This document shows, in pieces, positions 1-9,972 of a stretch of DNA of 64,000 nucleotides. The translations under genes were made by a program, and so were the position numbers. The stretch is from Methanolobus psychrophilus R15 (lineage in GTDB: Archaea; Halobacteriota; Methanosarcinia; Methanosarcinales; Methanosarcinaceae). Location of the stretch: assembly GCA_000306725.1 (NCBI GenBank), contig CP003083.1:2654042-2718041 (forward strand), given 5' to 3'. The notes beneath the pieces were generated by a model, which saw nothing but the letters and a program-made list of their open reading frames with translations, did no database searches and was not told the DNA's origin. Within the stretch, counting starts at the first letter, position 1. Each line of letters begins with the position of its first letter.

Positions 1-117
1 CATCTGTCCCTCTGCGAACTCCTGGATAGCCTTGCTAACAGGGGAAATTCCTCTTTCTCTTACACTCTTTTTGAGTTTGTAACGTGTACAGCATTTTTCA
101 CCGTGTGATGTTGGCAT
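1..117 (-). CDS. rpl21e: 50S ribosomal protein L21e (5' part only)
   Basis: The first 39 codons of L21e are read on the minus strand from the ATG at 117; the rest lies beyond the left edge. The N-terminus MPTSHG, followed by the basic stretch RYKLKKS and then [14 protein letters not shown], is the family signature. L21e is a structural protein of the archaeal and eukaryotic large ribosomal subunit. It lies 72 bases downstream of pus10 in the same direction, so it probably ends a helicase-trmY-pus10-rpl21e transcription unit or has its own promoter in that gap. Identification is secure; the gene is partial only because of the window edge. Confidence 0.95.
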   Translation of the reverse strand, partial: MPTSHGEKCCTRYKLKKSVRERGISPVSKAIQEFAEGQM

Positions 118-189
118 GATATTCCTCCATTGATTAACTTGATACGATCAGTTCTATTCTAGTGATAAACTTTAACCCGGAAAACGCAT

Positions 190-1482
190 TTATATATCCA
201 CTTTGATTACATCGAGCTCAGTGACCCTGGCCTGTATTCCCAGCAGCCCTGTGAGGCTTGGCTGTGTCCTGCCTTCGTCACCGGATACCAGTTCTTTGAC
301 ATATAGTCCGCCGCCACAATGCACCTGCATGATAGCGTACTCATCCGTCAATTCTGTAAGCTGCATATCGTGCACGTTTCTCTTGCGCACCAGGTCCGCT
401 CTTCTGTGGGACACGCGCTGTGGTGTCCTCTGTGATATCTCAGCTCCGACTAGACTGTCAATGGCAGATATAAGCATTTCCTTGGAAACTGGCTCTTTGA
501 ATGTAACTTTAAGGTTATAAACCTTATCCGCCTTTGATGCTTTAAGAGCCTCTATGACTTCCTTCTGCACCATCTGCAACCCCTGAACCTCTACCTTGCC
601 CTGCGCAAAGGCATTGATCCTATTTTCAAGCTTAGCCACATCAAAGGAGCGTATTGGAGAGTTAAGCACTTCAACCACAAAGGGTCGTCCGGTGCCGCCC
701 ATAAGCGCATCTATGTCTTCCCTTCCGGCGCCATGGAACGTCGTGTCACTGGCGCCTGTGACCTTTAGGATTTCCTCCCGAATAAGCTCATCCACCGATT
801 CCGGGTACTGCTTGCCTGTAAAAGAGCACTTCTCGCATCCTCTGCCTCCGCAGTTCCTGCAGGGCCACCGAGTCTGTGGAATGCCTCTTACAAGTTTCCG
901 GTATCTCCCCTGTATGTATATAGAACGCACCTGCAATCTGACCGTGTCTTCCGCAAGGTCAAGGGTCACAAGCACATCCGGCCTGTTGAACTCAACCTCT
1001 TTGCCGGTGCGTGCTGCTATGAGCTTCCCTACTTCCCGGTTAAGCTCGGTCTTGAGCTGCTCTGCATAGGATATCCCACACTCGCTCCAGAGTATCTCTT
1101 CGTTCTCACCCAGCAGCCCGCTGACCTTTGTCCCGACAAGGAATGTAGAATACTCGATCGTTCCTATAGCTTCTACGGCCCTGTCAGCCCAGGTGTCGAG
1201 ATTACCATACAGTCCCAGACACACCCAGCATTTACTGTCATCCTCCTTGATTCCCAGTGTCTTCCTTGCGAAAGCGCTGCTTGGGGCAAGCTGCTTGAGG
1301 AGGGTCTCATCACCCGAAGCTTTATGCAGCAGGTCCCCTTCCATGGCAAGGGCAAGCTTTACAGCCTTCCCTCTCTCTATGTTGGTAAGTCCTGTGGATA
1401 GTTTTGCGAATTGCCTGCCCATGCAGTTATCACAAATAGGTCCTTCATTGACAATTCGTTTAGCAGTTTCAAGTATGCTCAT
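190..1482 (-). CDS. pus10: tRNA pseudouridine synthase Pus10
   Basis: Archaeal Pus10 (430 residues, usual length) converts U54, and in many archaea also U55, of the tRNA T-loop to pseudouridine. The N-terminal half has the paired zinc cysteines CDNC (17-20) and CWVC (about 85-88) and the region corresponding to the THUMP-like RNA-binding domain. A second cysteine cluster CRNCGGRGCEKC lies near residue 210. The motif GREDID (253-258), which holds the catalytic aspartate, is followed by GGTGRPFVVEV. It starts 24 bases downstream of trmY, whose product methylates the pseudouridine made here, so co-expression is very likely. Its loss of function would be expected to remove the TrmY substrate. Confidence 0.95.
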   Translation of the reverse strand: MSILETAKRIVNEGPICDNCMGRQFAKLSTGLTNIERGKAVKLALAMEGDLLHKASGDETLLKQLAPSSAFARKTLGIKEDDSKCWVCLGLYGNLDTWADRAVEAIGTIEYSTFLVGTKVSGLLGENEEILWSECGISYAEQLKTELNREVGKLIAARTGKEVEFNRPDVLVTLDLAEDTVRLQVRSIYIQGRYRKLVRGIPQTRWPCRNCGGRGCEKCSFTGKQYPESVDELIREEILKVTGASDTTFHGAGREDIDALMGGTGRPFVVEVLNSPIRSFDVAKLENRINAFAQGKVEVQGLQMVQKEVIEALKASKADKVYNLKVTFKEPVSKEMLISAIDSLVGAEISQRTPQRVSHRRADLVRKRNVHDMQLTELTDEYAIMQVHCGGGLYVKELVSGDEGRTQPSLTGLLGIQARVTELDVIKVDI

Positions 1483-1506
1483 CCGATCACTCTCATTTTT
1501 TGTAAG

Positions 1507-2118
1507 TTATGCTTCCGTCTGGCTTTGTCCGATCCTATCCAGCTCATTGAGGATAATGATTATGCAATGATCTGAATGCAGTGACAGGGGTCCGATGGAC
1601 AAAGTCCCGGAAGATATCGTTTTGATCGCTATTTCTTCCTCTTCTGTGACTCCCATATGGTCGCCCAGTATAAATACAGCATCATCAGGAAAACTGCTGA
1701 CACTTCTCATGTCGTCTCCGGTCTCATGCAGGTAATATATGCGCCTGTCATTCTCTGCAAACTCAGCCAGCAGTTTCTCAAGCCCTCCGCGGCGTATCCA
1801 TACTCCTGGCGTGGATTGTGACTCGAATTCTGTGGCATCCTTCTCAAGTGCTTTTTTGATAAGGGAGCCGCTGCTCCTCTCATCAGGGCTGAGATACCTG
1901 AGCTGCTCACCATTGAAGCGTACGATCTTACCGGGGTCGGGATCGCCAAGCAGCACCAGATGTATGTTGACATCCCTTCTCATTCCGTGGGACAGGAAAA
2001 GTGCTGAGTTGATACATCTGCAGAGTATGTCCATGCGTCCTGCCGCACCAGGCAGGTCGTTCAATGAGAAATCACCTGTAGTGAGCGCCTTGTGCCCTAT
2101 TATCACAAAATCCTTCAT
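1507..2118 (-). CDS. trmY: tRNA (pseudouridine(54)-N1)-methyltransferase TrmY
   Basis: A SPOUT-class methyltransferase of 203 residues, the normal size for the family. It methylates N1 of pseudouridine 54 in the tRNA T-loop to give m1-psi54, the archaeal counterpart of bacterial m5U54. Family marks are the N-terminus MKDFVIIGHKA, the segment ILGDHMGVT in the knotted SAM-binding half, and SIGPLSLHSDHCI near the C-terminus. It sits between a DEAD-box helicase gene (36 bases upstream) and pus10 (24 bases downstream), all on the minus strand. This places two consecutive steps of one modification pathway side by side. Confidence 0.95.
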   Translation of the reverse strand: MKDFVIIGHKALTTGDFSLNDLPGAAGRMDILCRCINSALFLSHGMRRDVNIHLVLLGDPDPGKIVRFNGEQLRYLSPDERSSGSLIKKALEKDATEFESQSTPGVWIRRGGLEKLLAEFAENDRRIYYLHETGDDMRSVSSFPDDAVFILGDHMGVTEEEEIAIKTISSGTLSIGPLSLHSDHCIIIILNELDRIGQSQTEA

Positions 2119-2154
2119 GTTTGTACCTCTTTAGCCAGCTTTTCATGTCCATGA

Positions 2155-3459
2155 TCAGTTCTTTCCTTCCTTCAGCACGATCTTTGCAAGGGCGGCAGCT
2201 ATCTTCCTGTAATCGGCACCCTCTCCGGCCAGTTTCCCGACCCACTCGTCATATCTTTCCAGATTTCCTGTGCGGATGCTCGTTCTTACTTTTTCAGCGA
2301 CCTGTGCTTCCCTTGCCTTTTCAGCATCCTTTATTGTGGGAAGTTCCTTCCTTATAATTTCAGTCTTCGTGTATCTCTGAATTGCTGTGATCTTACCAAT
2401 CTCGTTCTTTGTGACAAAAGAGTATGCCAGCCCGGGTCTTCCGGCCCTTGCTGTCCTGCCTATCCTGTGAACATAGGTCTCTATCTCCAGGGGCAGGTCA
2501 TAATTGAAGACCACTTCGATGTTCTCAATATCGAGTCCTCTTGCAGCCACATCCGTGGCGACGAGTATACTGATGTCTTCGTCCCGCAGTTTATCGACAG
2601 TACGTTCCCTGAGGTTCTGCCTGATGTCTCCATGCAGGGCTTCCACCGAATGGCCATGTGACCTAAGCTTCACGAGTACTTTGTCGACATCCTTCTTGGT
2701 ATTACAGAACACAAGAGCTGACTGGATATTCTCCACATCTATCATGCGGTGAAGCACTTCTATTTTTGAACTTTCCTTGATCTCAAAGTAGAACTGTTCC
2801 ACGCCGGGCACGGTCATCTCTTTTTTGGCCACTTTTATGTGTTCGGGTTCGCGCATGTACTCGTCGGTCAGTTTCAGTATGGTCTTTGGCATGGTTGCTG
2901 AAAAGAGCAGTGTCTGCCTTTCCCCAGGGGTGAGTTCAAGCACCTTCTCGATATCTTCCCTGAATCCCATATTAAGCATCTCGTCTGCCTCGTCAAGGAC
3001 CATGATCCTGATACTATCCATATTGATGGCTCCACGCTGGATGTGGTCTATTACTCTTCCAGGTGTCCCGACAACTATCTGTGTGCCGCTTTCAAGTTCC
3101 TGCGTCTGCTGGCCCATGGCCCGCCCGCCGTAAATCGCTGTTATGCTCAGTCCCTCTGTCAGCAGGGCTATCTTCTTAAGTTCGTCAGCTATCTGGACGG
3201 CCAGTTCCCTGGTAGGGCAGAGGACCATAGCTTGCAGGGCCCTCTTTTTTTGATCTACCATCTCCACAAGAGGTATTCCAAATGCTGCAGTCTTCCCTGT
3301 ACCGGTCCGTGCCTGCCCGATGATGTCCTTTCCCTGCATTATCAGGGGGATGGCCTGTACCTGTATCTCTGTAGGCTCAATATAGCCCATCACTTTGATG
3401 CTTTTTAGCACCCCTTTGGTAAGGTTAAGGTCTTTGAATGTTGTTGGTTCTGAATCCAT
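2155..3459 (-). CDS. DEAD-box ATP-dependent RNA helicase
   Basis: A complete two-RecA-domain DEAD-box helicase of 434 residues. The motifs run in order: the Q-motif region, Walker A ARTGTGKT (50-57), PTRELAVQ, TPGR, DEAD, SAT, ARGLD, and HRIGRTARAG (motif VI). The short basic C-terminal tail is ordinary for archaeal CsdA/DeaD-like proteins, which unwind short RNA duplexes in ribosome assembly or RNA decay. I place the start at ATG 3459 because a GAGTG ribosome-binding site ends a few bases upstream; a GTG at 3468 is a weaker alternative. Its place ahead of two tRNA modification genes suggests a stable-RNA maturation unit, which is inference. Confidence 0.93.
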   Translation of the reverse strand: MDSEPTTFKDLNLTKGVLKSIKVMGYIEPTEIQVQAIPLIMQGKDIIGQARTGTGKTAAFGIPLVEMVDQKKRALQAMVLCPTRELAVQIADELKKIALLTEGLSITAIYGGRAMGQQTQELESGTQIVVGTPGRVIDHIQRGAINMDSIRIMVLDEADEMLNMGFREDIEKVLELTPGERQTLLFSATMPKTILKLTDEYMREPEHIKVAKKEMTVPGVEQFYFEIKESSKIEVLHRMIDVENIQSALVFCNTKKDVDKVLVKLRSHGHSVEALHGDIRQNLRERTVDKLRDEDISILVATDVAARGLDIENIEVVFNYDLPLEIETYVHRIGRTARAGRPGLAYSFVTKNEIGKITAIQRYTKTEIIRKELPTIKDAEKAREAQVAEKVRTSIRTGNLERYDEWVGKLAGEGADYRKIAAALAKIVLKEGKN

Positions 3460-3545
3460 GATTGTCACTCTTGATTACAATATTATTACAATGATATTAC
3501 AATTATCGATTATGTATTGATGCTGCTCTTGTAAGCAGTCTGATG

Positions 3546-4898
3546 TTAATTTTTGGACCTGGCCGCATAATTTGCGGCTATGCTGTCTGCAGTCCTGGCA
3601 ACTTCTGTCGCGCTCCTGCCCAGTATCCTGATCATGGGCTCCTTTCCCACGGCGCCTCTGTCAAAGATGATATCTGGCACGCATCCATACTTCTTTATCG
3701 CATCTGAAGTGCCCCATTCGCCAGTATGTGTGATAATGGCATTCTCAGGCTCTTGCGCACGCTCAAAGGATGCAACCTTCAGTCCCATTCCTTTGCAGAT
3801 GCTGATGATTTTGTCAGAGTACTTCATGTTCATGGCGGCTCTGAGATTTCCGTCATGTTCCATTGCTGCAAGGACTATGCGGGCAACGTGGCCACTTACA
3901 CCAAAACCGATGTCTCCGACGGCTCTGGGCGAATCTTTGAGCTTTACTATCCTTCCGGCAACTGCTGCAACATCCTCTGTTCCCTTTGCATCGGGCAGGG
4001 CCATGGCTATGTTACATCCCACCTGCGGGATCATTCTTGCAAAATACCCGGAGCGGGAGATGATATTGACTGCTTCCTTCAAGTCTCCCATAACTTCGTA
4101 TGCTGTTGCATCTCTGCGGATCCCTGCAAGAGGATCTACCGGCCCGGTACCTTTGCCGACCGTCCGGCTGGCTATGATGGCCCTCACCACAAAATCCTTA
4201 GCTTTGCTGGCTGCTTCCACTATTGTCATTCCCTGTGCAAGGCCGCAGGTAAGAGCAGCGGCATAGGTGCATCCTGAACCATGAGTGCCACCCTTTACAA
4301 ATTTTCCGGGGATGACTGTGAACCTGTCCTCTTTATCCTCATAGATTACATCGGATGCGTCCAGGTGTCCACCAGTGATTATCACTACTTTGACCCCTGT
4401 CCCGGCAATGATCCTGGCTGCCTGCTTTGCTTCCTCCACTGTCGTTATGGTCGTGCCTGAAAGGGCCACTGCCTCATTGATGTTTGGAGTAACGACCTGG
4501 CTTATGGGCAGGAGTTCTTCTTTCAGTGTCCTGATAGCATCTTTCCTTAGAAGATCACCTCCGGCTTCGGCCGCCATTACGGGATCCACCACCAGCTTAA
4601 GCCCATACTTGAGGACCCTGTCAGAAACAGTGGAAATAATGCCTGATGAGGACAACATGCCGGACTTGGCCCATTCTACATGCATATCGGTGCATACTGC
4701 ATCCACCTGGCTGGCAACCACTTCTGCGGGCAGGTCAAAGGCACTCAGTACGCCGGTAGTGTTCTGTGAGGTCACTGATGTAATGGCGCATGTTCCGTGC
4801 AGCCCCAAGGCTGCGATGGTCTTTATGTCCGCTTCTATCCCTGCCCCTCCTCCGGAATCCGATCCTGCAATGGTCATTACAACAGTTGCCCTTCTCAT
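3546..4898 (-). CDS. thiDN: Bifunctional HMP/HMP-P kinase and thiamine-phosphate synthase (ThiD-ThiN fusion)
   Basis: The first 260 residues are a ribokinase-fold ThiD that phosphorylates hydroxymethylpyrimidine and its monophosphate ([13 protein letters not shown] near the N-terminus, [13 protein letters not shown] for the anion hole). Residues from about 270 to 450 form ThiN, which joins HMP-PP to the thiazole phosphate. This ThiD-ThiN fusion replaces the ThiE route in many archaea. Length (450) fits the family. The gene is monocistronic or first in its unit; 78 bases and a T-rich stretch separate it from the downstream helicase gene. No TPP riboswitch is visible upstream. Confidence 0.95.
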   Translation of the reverse strand: MRRATVVMTIAGSDSGGGAGIEADIKTIAALGLHGTCAITSVTSQNTTGVLSAFDLPAEVVASQVDAVCTDMHVEWAKSGMLSSSGIISTVSDRVLKYGLKLVVDPVMAAEAGGDLLRKDAIRTLKEELLPISQVVTPNINEAVALSGTTITTVEEAKQAARIIAGTGVKVVIITGGHLDASDVIYEDKEDRFTVIPGKFVKGGTHGSGCTYAAALTCGLAQGMTIVEAASKAKDFVVRAIIASRTVGKGTGPVDPLAGIRRDATAYEVMGDLKEAVNIISRSGYFARMIPQVGCNIAMALPDAKGTEDVAAVAGRIVKLKDSPRAVGDIGFGVSGHVARIVLAAMEHDGNLRAAMNMKYSDKIISICKGMGLKVASFERAQEPENAIITHTGEWGTSDAIKKYGCVPDIIFDRGAVGKEPMIRILGRSATEVARTADSIAANYAARSKN

Positions 4899-5078
4899 TG
4901 GTATGTTCTCCTTATATATGTTGTATTACATTTACTTGTGTGCGGAGGTCATAAAGTCTTGTAAGTTAAATAGTAGTTGGTCATCTGGAATGGGCTGATG
5001 TTGCTATTTAATTGCTGACACGATCTCCTTACGATACATTTATATATTCCACTTGCAACAATGGGTCATCACAAGACC

Positions 5079-5086
5079 TATATATG
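5079..5086 (+). promoter_or_regulatory. Candidate TATA box for the LSm gene
   Basis: The sequence TATATATG lies in an AT-rich gap 70 bases before the LSm start. A second TATA-like run (TTTATATATT) lies near 5038-5047. With TATA 25-30 bases before the transcript start, a 40-base leader is predicted. This is inferred from position and composition only. Confidence 0.4.
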
Positions 5087-5093
5087 TACGTAA

Positions 5094-5372
<279 letters not shown>

Positions 5373-5463
5373 AACGAACGTAAGATATAAGAACTAATAA
5401 CCGTATCAGGGTAATCCACACGATTTGCGATTATTTCCAACTTCAATTAAAAGGTGATTATAA

Positions 5464-5634
5464 ATGTCAAAAGGTACGCCCTCAATGGGTAAAAGGCAAA
5501 AGCGCACACATGCAAAGTGCAGACGCTGCGGTAGTGTTTCACTCAACATCCATACAAAACAATGTACTTGCTGTGGTTTCGGCAAGACCTCTCGCATGAG
5601 AAGTTATCAGTGGCAGGCAAAGTGCAAATACTAA
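5464..5634 (+). CDS. rpl37e: 50S ribosomal protein L37e
   Basis: A 56-residue basic zinc-ribbon ribosomal protein. It begins [19 protein letters not shown] and has CRRC (19-22) and CTCC (34-37) as the zinc ligands, then a basic tail ending in QWQAKCKY. A ribosome-binding site AAGGTGAT ends a few bases before the ATG. It is too short for a length-filtered gene list and could easily be missed. It forms the usual archaeal pair with the preceding LSm gene and is followed 33 bases later by purF. Confidence 0.97.
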   Translation: MSKGTPSMGKRQKRTHAKCRRCGSVSLNIHTKQCTCCGFGKTSRMRSYQWQAKCKY

Positions 5635-5667
5635 GCCTGACTTTTTTCTCTACCCGCCGGGGATAAA

Positions 5668-7086
5668 ATGCGTGAGGAATGCGGTGTTGTGGGTGTGGTC
5701 AAACACATGGTGGAATCACACCCGGTACCTGCTTCGCTTCAGATCTACTATGGTTTGTATGCATTGCAACATCGCGGACAGGAATCCTCGGGCATAACCG
5801 TTCATAACGGCAAGGACCCCATGACCATCAAGGGCATGGGGCTTGTTCCGGAAGTTTTTGATAAGAATGCCCTTCTTGAGCTTAAAGGCAGGGTAGGCAT
5901 AGGCCATGTGCGCTATTCTACTTGTGGCGATTCTATGTTAGAGAACTGCCAGCCATTCATTGTGAAATACAAAAGCGGTACTGTTGCTATAGCTCATAAT
6001 GGCAATCTTGTCAATAGTAATGAACTGCGCAGGAAGCTTGAGTCTGAAGGGCATCTCTTCGTAGCAAGTTCGGATACCGAGGTCATAGCACATCTTCTCG
6101 TTAAAGAGCTTTTGAAATATGGCATTACTGAAGCTATTGGCAACGTAATGAAACAACTTAACGGCTCTTATTCTCTGGCTATTATGATCGACGACCTGCT
6201 GATGGCTGTGAGGGATCCCTATGGTTTCAAGCCATTATGCATTGGATCGATCGATTCCGGGTACGCCGTTGCATCGGAAAGTGTGGCTATTGATACGCTT
6301 AACGGCAAGCTCATCAGGGATGTTAATCCGGGCGAGCTGGTCATTTTCCGGGACGGTGAAATCGAATCCCATCAGCTTTTCCGTGAAACAACTTCTGCTC
6401 ATTGTGTTTTCGAATACGTTTATTTTGCGCGCCCTGATTCTATTATCGACGGGAAACTCGTTTACAAGGTAAGGGAGCGCATCGGCGAGAGGCTGGCAAA
6501 AGAGCATCCTGTGGATGCTGATATGGTATCTCCTGTGCCTGACTCCGGTATCACTTCAGCTATAGGTTATTCCCGTCATTCCAATATCATCTATGAAGAG
6601 AGTCTGATGAAGAACCGTTATATCGGAAGGACTTTCATCCTGCCTGGCCAGGCAATGCGCGAAACTGCCGTGAGGCTCAAGATGAACACCATTGCAGAGA
6701 ACATACGGGGCAGAAAGATAATCCTTGTAGATGACAGTATTGTCAGGGGCACTACCTCACGTCGTATCATCGATATGATAAAGAATGCAGGTGCTGCGGA
6801 AGTTCATGCACGCATAGGGAGCCCTCCGATAGTTGCGCCCTGTTATCTTGGCATAGACATGGCTTCAAGAGATGAGCTTATAGCTGCCCATAAAACAATA
6901 AAAGGCGTGGAAGCTGTCATTAATGCAGATTCTCTGGGCTACCTGAGCATTGAGGGTCTTGTGGAGTCTATAGGGATAGATCGGGATGACCTCTGTCTGG
7001 GTTGTCTTACAGGTGCCTATCCGGTTGATATTCCTGGAGAGAGGACCTGCCAACGCAGGCAGCTAAAGCTGCATGAGTTCTCTTGA
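5668..7086 (+). CDS. purF: Amidophosphoribosyltransferase
   Basis: PurF makes 5-phosphoribosylamine from PRPP and glutamine, the first committed step of purine synthesis. The N-terminal glutaminase domain begins MREECGVVG; Cys5 becomes the catalytic nucleophile after removal of a short propeptide. The phosphoribosyltransferase domain has the PRPP loop ILVDDSIVRGTTS near residue 355. Four cysteines match the [4Fe-4S] ligands of the Bacillus subtilis-type enzyme (HCVFEY, PCYLGID, and CLGC near the C-terminus), so this is probably the oxygen-sensitive iron-sulfur form. Length 472 is normal. Confidence 0.96.
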   Translation: MREECGVVGVVKHMVESHPVPASLQIYYGLYALQHRGQESSGITVHNGKDPMTIKGMGLVPEVFDKNALLELKGRVGIGHVRYSTCGDSMLENCQPFIVKYKSGTVAIAHNGNLVNSNELRRKLESEGHLFVASSDTEVIAHLLVKELLKYGITEAIGNVMKQLNGSYSLAIMIDDLLMAVRDPYGFKPLCIGSIDSGYAVASESVAIDTLNGKLIRDVNPGELVIFRDGEIESHQLFRETTSAHCVFEYVYFARPDSIIDGKLVYKVRERIGERLAKEHPVDADMVSPVPDSGITSAIGYSRHSNIIYEESLMKNRYIGRTFILPGQAMRETAVRLKMNTIAENIRGRKIILVDDSIVRGTTSRRIIDMIKNAGAAEVHARIGSPPIVAPCYLGIDMASRDELIAAHKTIKGVEAVINADSLGYLSIEGLVESIGIDRDDLCLGCLTGAYPVDIPGERTCQRRQLKLHEFS

Positions 7087-7137
7087 AAGGGTTGACAGAG
7101 CGTACTTCTTCAGCACTTTTTCATGTCTGGTTTTGTA

Positions 7138-7198
7138 GGCAGTAACACTCTTTTATTTTAATGAGCCAGAGGGCAAATAGTGCTGCCTTCCTTTTTTT
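7138..7198 (+). terminator. Stem-loop plus T-run after purF
   Basis: GGCAG (7138-7142) and CACT (7146-7149) pair with AGTGCTGCC (7179-7187), and a TTTTTTT run follows at 7192-7198. It lies 50-110 bases after the purF stop. Archaea usually terminate at T-runs, so the T-run may be the operative part. Confidence 0.5.
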
Positions 7199-7321
7199 GC
7201 AAACTGGTAGTTCAGAAACCAATTTGGGTTTGCATCATAATGAATGTAAAACATGTACGTTCAGGCCCAAAGAGTGCTATAAGTATTCTGATAACTATAA
7301 AATTTATATGGAAAAGTAATA

Positions 7322-7396
7322 TGGGGCCGGGATCGAGAATCGAACTCGAATCGTAGCCTCCACAGGGCCACAGGATAACCGCTACCCTACCCCGGC
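7322..7396 (-). tRNA. tRNA-His (GTG anticodon)
   Basis: The minus strand folds into a full cloverleaf: acceptor GCCGGGG/TCCCGGC, D-arm with AGCGGTTA, anticodon loop CTGTGGA with GTG at 34-36, T-arm TCGAG-TTCGATT-CTCGA. Discriminator C73 is followed by an encoded CCA (7324-7322). C73 is the histidine identity base. The base at position -1 (7397) is T in the tRNA sense, so the G-1 typical of tRNA-His is not encoded and would have to be added after transcription, presumably by a Thg1-type enzyme. Confidence 0.97.
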
Positions 7397-7495
7397 ACAA
7401 GTAAGGTCTTTTGATTGAAAGCACCCCTTAGACGTCCTTTTCTTAGATAAAGGTTTCCTTTGTAAGGGCCTTTCTTGCAGCAAAAAAAGGAATAG

Positions 7496-9778
7496 TTAGT
7501 GAACTAAGAGTTTCCTTTTTGCAGGCAGGTCTGAAACACACTCCCCCTCGTCGTCACTGATGGATAATGATGTCTCCATATAATGGTCACATTTCCTGAA
7601 CTTTGCCCAGAATACACTGCCGTTACCTGCAGGATTATCTTCCACGCCGACCTCTCCTTCCATGATCTCCGCTATCCTTTTAACTATTGCAAGTCCAAGG
7701 CCGGTCCCTTTAACACCTTTCTTATGCACCCGCTTGAAGCGTTCGAACACCTGCGCCTTGAGTTCATCAGGTATGCCTTCTCCCTGATCAGTGACCTCTA
7801 CTTTCCACTGGTAATTAGAATCAATTACATCTATAATGATACCTGTGTTTTCAGGGCTATACTTTATAGCATTTGAGATGAAATTGGCAAATATTTCCTC
7901 AACTATCGGATTAACGAGCGAATGATAAGTCCCTGAAGCTCTCATCTCCACGTTCATCTGTTTATCAACGAGTTTTTGGTCGAACTGCTCAACAACATTC
8001 CTCAAAATAGTTCCTATGTCCATAATTTCAAGCTGTATGTTCTCTACGGATTCCAGTTTTGCGAATTTGGCTGCTGTCTCTATCATTTCTATGAGCTTAT
8101 CGTTGTTGCGTTTTATCCCGTCCACGAGTACTTTCTGCTTGTCGCTGGCCTCTGTCTCAAATAACAGGTCGGAATATCCTTTGATGTTGCCTGCCGGATT
8201 CAGCAGGTCATGTCTCATGATATCCGTAAACAGGTCCTTGAGTTCGTTGGATTTGCGAAGTTCCTCCTCGAACTGCTTCCTCTCGCTGATATCCATGGTT
8301 GTGCCTGCAAGTCTTAACGGCTCACCGGAACCATTACGTTCGACCAGTTTTCCACGGGCGAGTATCCACCTCCATGAAGCGTTCCTCTTGTCATGCATCC
8401 TGAATTCAGATTCAAAGAAAAAGATCTCGTTCCTGAGGTGGAGCCCGATGTTCTCCATAAAAGAGGGCAGGTCGTCAGGATGCATTAGTTTTTTCCAAGA
8501 ATCAAAGCTTGGCTTTATATCCCTGGGCTCATAGCCCAGCATCTCAGCCCACCTGTCATTATAGATTAGCTCGTTGTTTTTGATGTTCCAGTCCCACATG
8601 CCAAGGTCTGCACCCTTAAGGGCAAGTTCTACCCTCTCCTGGGTTCTGCGGAGTATTTCCTCAACTTCTTTGCGCTTTGTGATATCGCGTACTATTGCCA
8701 GTGCGTAGTTGTTACTTTCGTGGGTCGTGAATGTGACATTCATTTCCACAGGGGCAACTGTGTTGTTCTTTCTGATTATGGTCCTGTCAATATCGAGGAA
8801 GCGGTTCCCGCATATGTCTCGTATGTCCTGTTCCCAGAAGCGGCCGCAGAATATGCGTTCAAGTTTTTCTTTCTCCATACCAAGGAACTCATCTCTTGAA
8901 TATCCTAATTGGCTGCAGGCTGTTTCATTGACGTCGATGATAACTTCCAGGCAGGGATCTATCACAAATATAAAGTCGTTAGATTCATTGATAAGATTCT
9001 TAAAAAGGCTGAGATTCTCAAGGAATAACTTGTGTTGCAGGACCATTCCCGTGAGCTCTGAGAGAATCTTCAGAGCCGGTAGCTGTTTCTTGTAGCCCGT
9101 ACCATCGAATGCCGGATTCTCGATAGCTATAAACCCGACAACATTCCTGTCTATTTCAGTCGGGACTATTATCAGGGAACTCACGCCTCTTGAATGCATT
9201 ATTTCCATTTCCCTTGATGCGTCCTTAGGCAATGATGTGCTCTCCAGTAGCAGCGGGTATACGTTGTTCCTTATCTGCTCCATAAGCCATGGAAAATTTG
9301 ACTCGCTGAGATTCTCGAACACAGCTTTTCTTTCCTGCAGGTTTGGAGCTGCCCATTCGTGGTGGATATGCAATGAGTTCCTGTTCTTACCGAGCATGAC
9401 CAGATAGTTGTATTCGGAACCGCAGAACATGCCCGTTCTCTGCAGTGTCTCATCAATAGCCCTGTCTACATCTTTGGGAGCGATGAACAGCGATATCAGG
9501 GAGGTGAGCGAACTCTCCATCTCAGAGTTCTGTTCCATCAGTTCCTCAACTCTCTTTTTCTCCTCATTCAAGTTACTTATCTTATTCTCCAGTTCCTTGT
9601 TCATTTTATCTATACGCGCACTTGCATAGATAATAGCCCCAAATGTTGTAACAATGAGTGCGGAACTGAAGACCATGACCGTTCTTTCTCCGGGCATTAT
9701 AAAAGGAGACAGCATGATGGCTCCCAGCACGCATACTATCAAAAGGAACACACTATTCACAAGATTTGGTATTTTCAT
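7496..9778 (-). CDS. Membrane-anchored GAF/PAS sensor histidine kinase
   Basis: 760 residues. Two hydrophobic helices at about 8-28 and 35-55 anchor it, with hardly any external loop between them, so sensing is probably internal. A coiled coil (about 58-85) follows, then a GAF-like domain (about 90-245), a PAS domain (about 255-370, with FVIDPCLEVIIDVNE), and a PAS_3-type domain (about 380-505, with GMWDWNIKNNEL). HisKA has the phospho-acceptor H523 in MRHDLLNP, and HATPase has N, G1 and G2 boxes ([15 protein letters not shown]). No receiver domain or adjacent response regulator is present. Stimulus unknown. The mobile island is inserted just upstream of this gene. Confidence 0.9.
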   Translation of the reverse strand: MKIPNLVNSVFLLIVCVLGAIMLSPFIMPGERTVMVFSSALIVTTFGAIIYASARIDKMNKELENKISNLNEEKKRVEELMEQNSEMESSLTSLISLFIAPKDVDRAIDETLQRTGMFCGSEYNYLVMLGKNRNSLHIHHEWAAPNLQERKAVFENLSESNFPWLMEQIRNNVYPLLLESTSLPKDASREMEIMHSRGVSSLIIVPTEIDRNVVGFIAIENPAFDGTGYKKQLPALKILSELTGMVLQHKLFLENLSLFKNLINESNDFIFVIDPCLEVIIDVNETACSQLGYSRDEFLGMEKEKLERIFCGRFWEQDIRDICGNRFLDIDRTIIRKNNTVAPVEMNVTFTTHESNNYALAIVRDITKRKEVEEILRRTQERVELALKGADLGMWDWNIKNNELIYNDRWAEMLGYEPRDIKPSFDSWKKLMHPDDLPSFMENIGLHLRNEIFFFESEFRMHDKRNASWRWILARGKLVERNGSGEPLRLAGTTMDISERKQFEEELRKSNELKDLFTDIMRHDLLNPAGNIKGYSDLLFETEASDKQKVLVDGIKRNNDKLIEMIETAAKFAKLESVENIQLEIMDIGTILRNVVEQFDQKLVDKQMNVEMRASGTYHSLVNPIVEEIFANFISNAIKYSPENTGIIIDVIDSNYQWKVEVTDQGEGIPDELKAQVFERFKRVHKKGVKGTGLGLAIVKRIAEIMEGEVGVEDNPAGNGSVFWAKFRKCDHYMETSLSISDDEGECVSDLPAKRKLLVH

Positions 9779-9887
9779 GTCCTGTTGCTCCGGAGGATAT
9801 GCTGAAGAAAACTATTGCATATAGTATTCTCTTTTATTATATTTAGTTATTAGTAATATGTATTTTGTATATTCCGCATGGTCGAAA

Positions 9888-9901
9888 GGTTTAAGGGTTA
9901 A
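9888..9901 (+). repeat. Left attachment-site candidate (attL)
   Basis: GGTTTAAGGGTTAA, identical to 28460-28473. Here it continues into a near-perfect dyad, GGTTTAA-GGG-TTAAACC (9888-9904): 7-bp arms around a 3-bp centre, as expected for a tyrosine-recombinase core site. It lies 72 bases before the integrase start. Confidence 0.55.
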
Positions 9902-9972
9902 ACCTAAGAAAAAACCAAAAGTTTATATCGTTTCAACTGTATAATAAATTATGCGAGGTAATAATTTTACGG

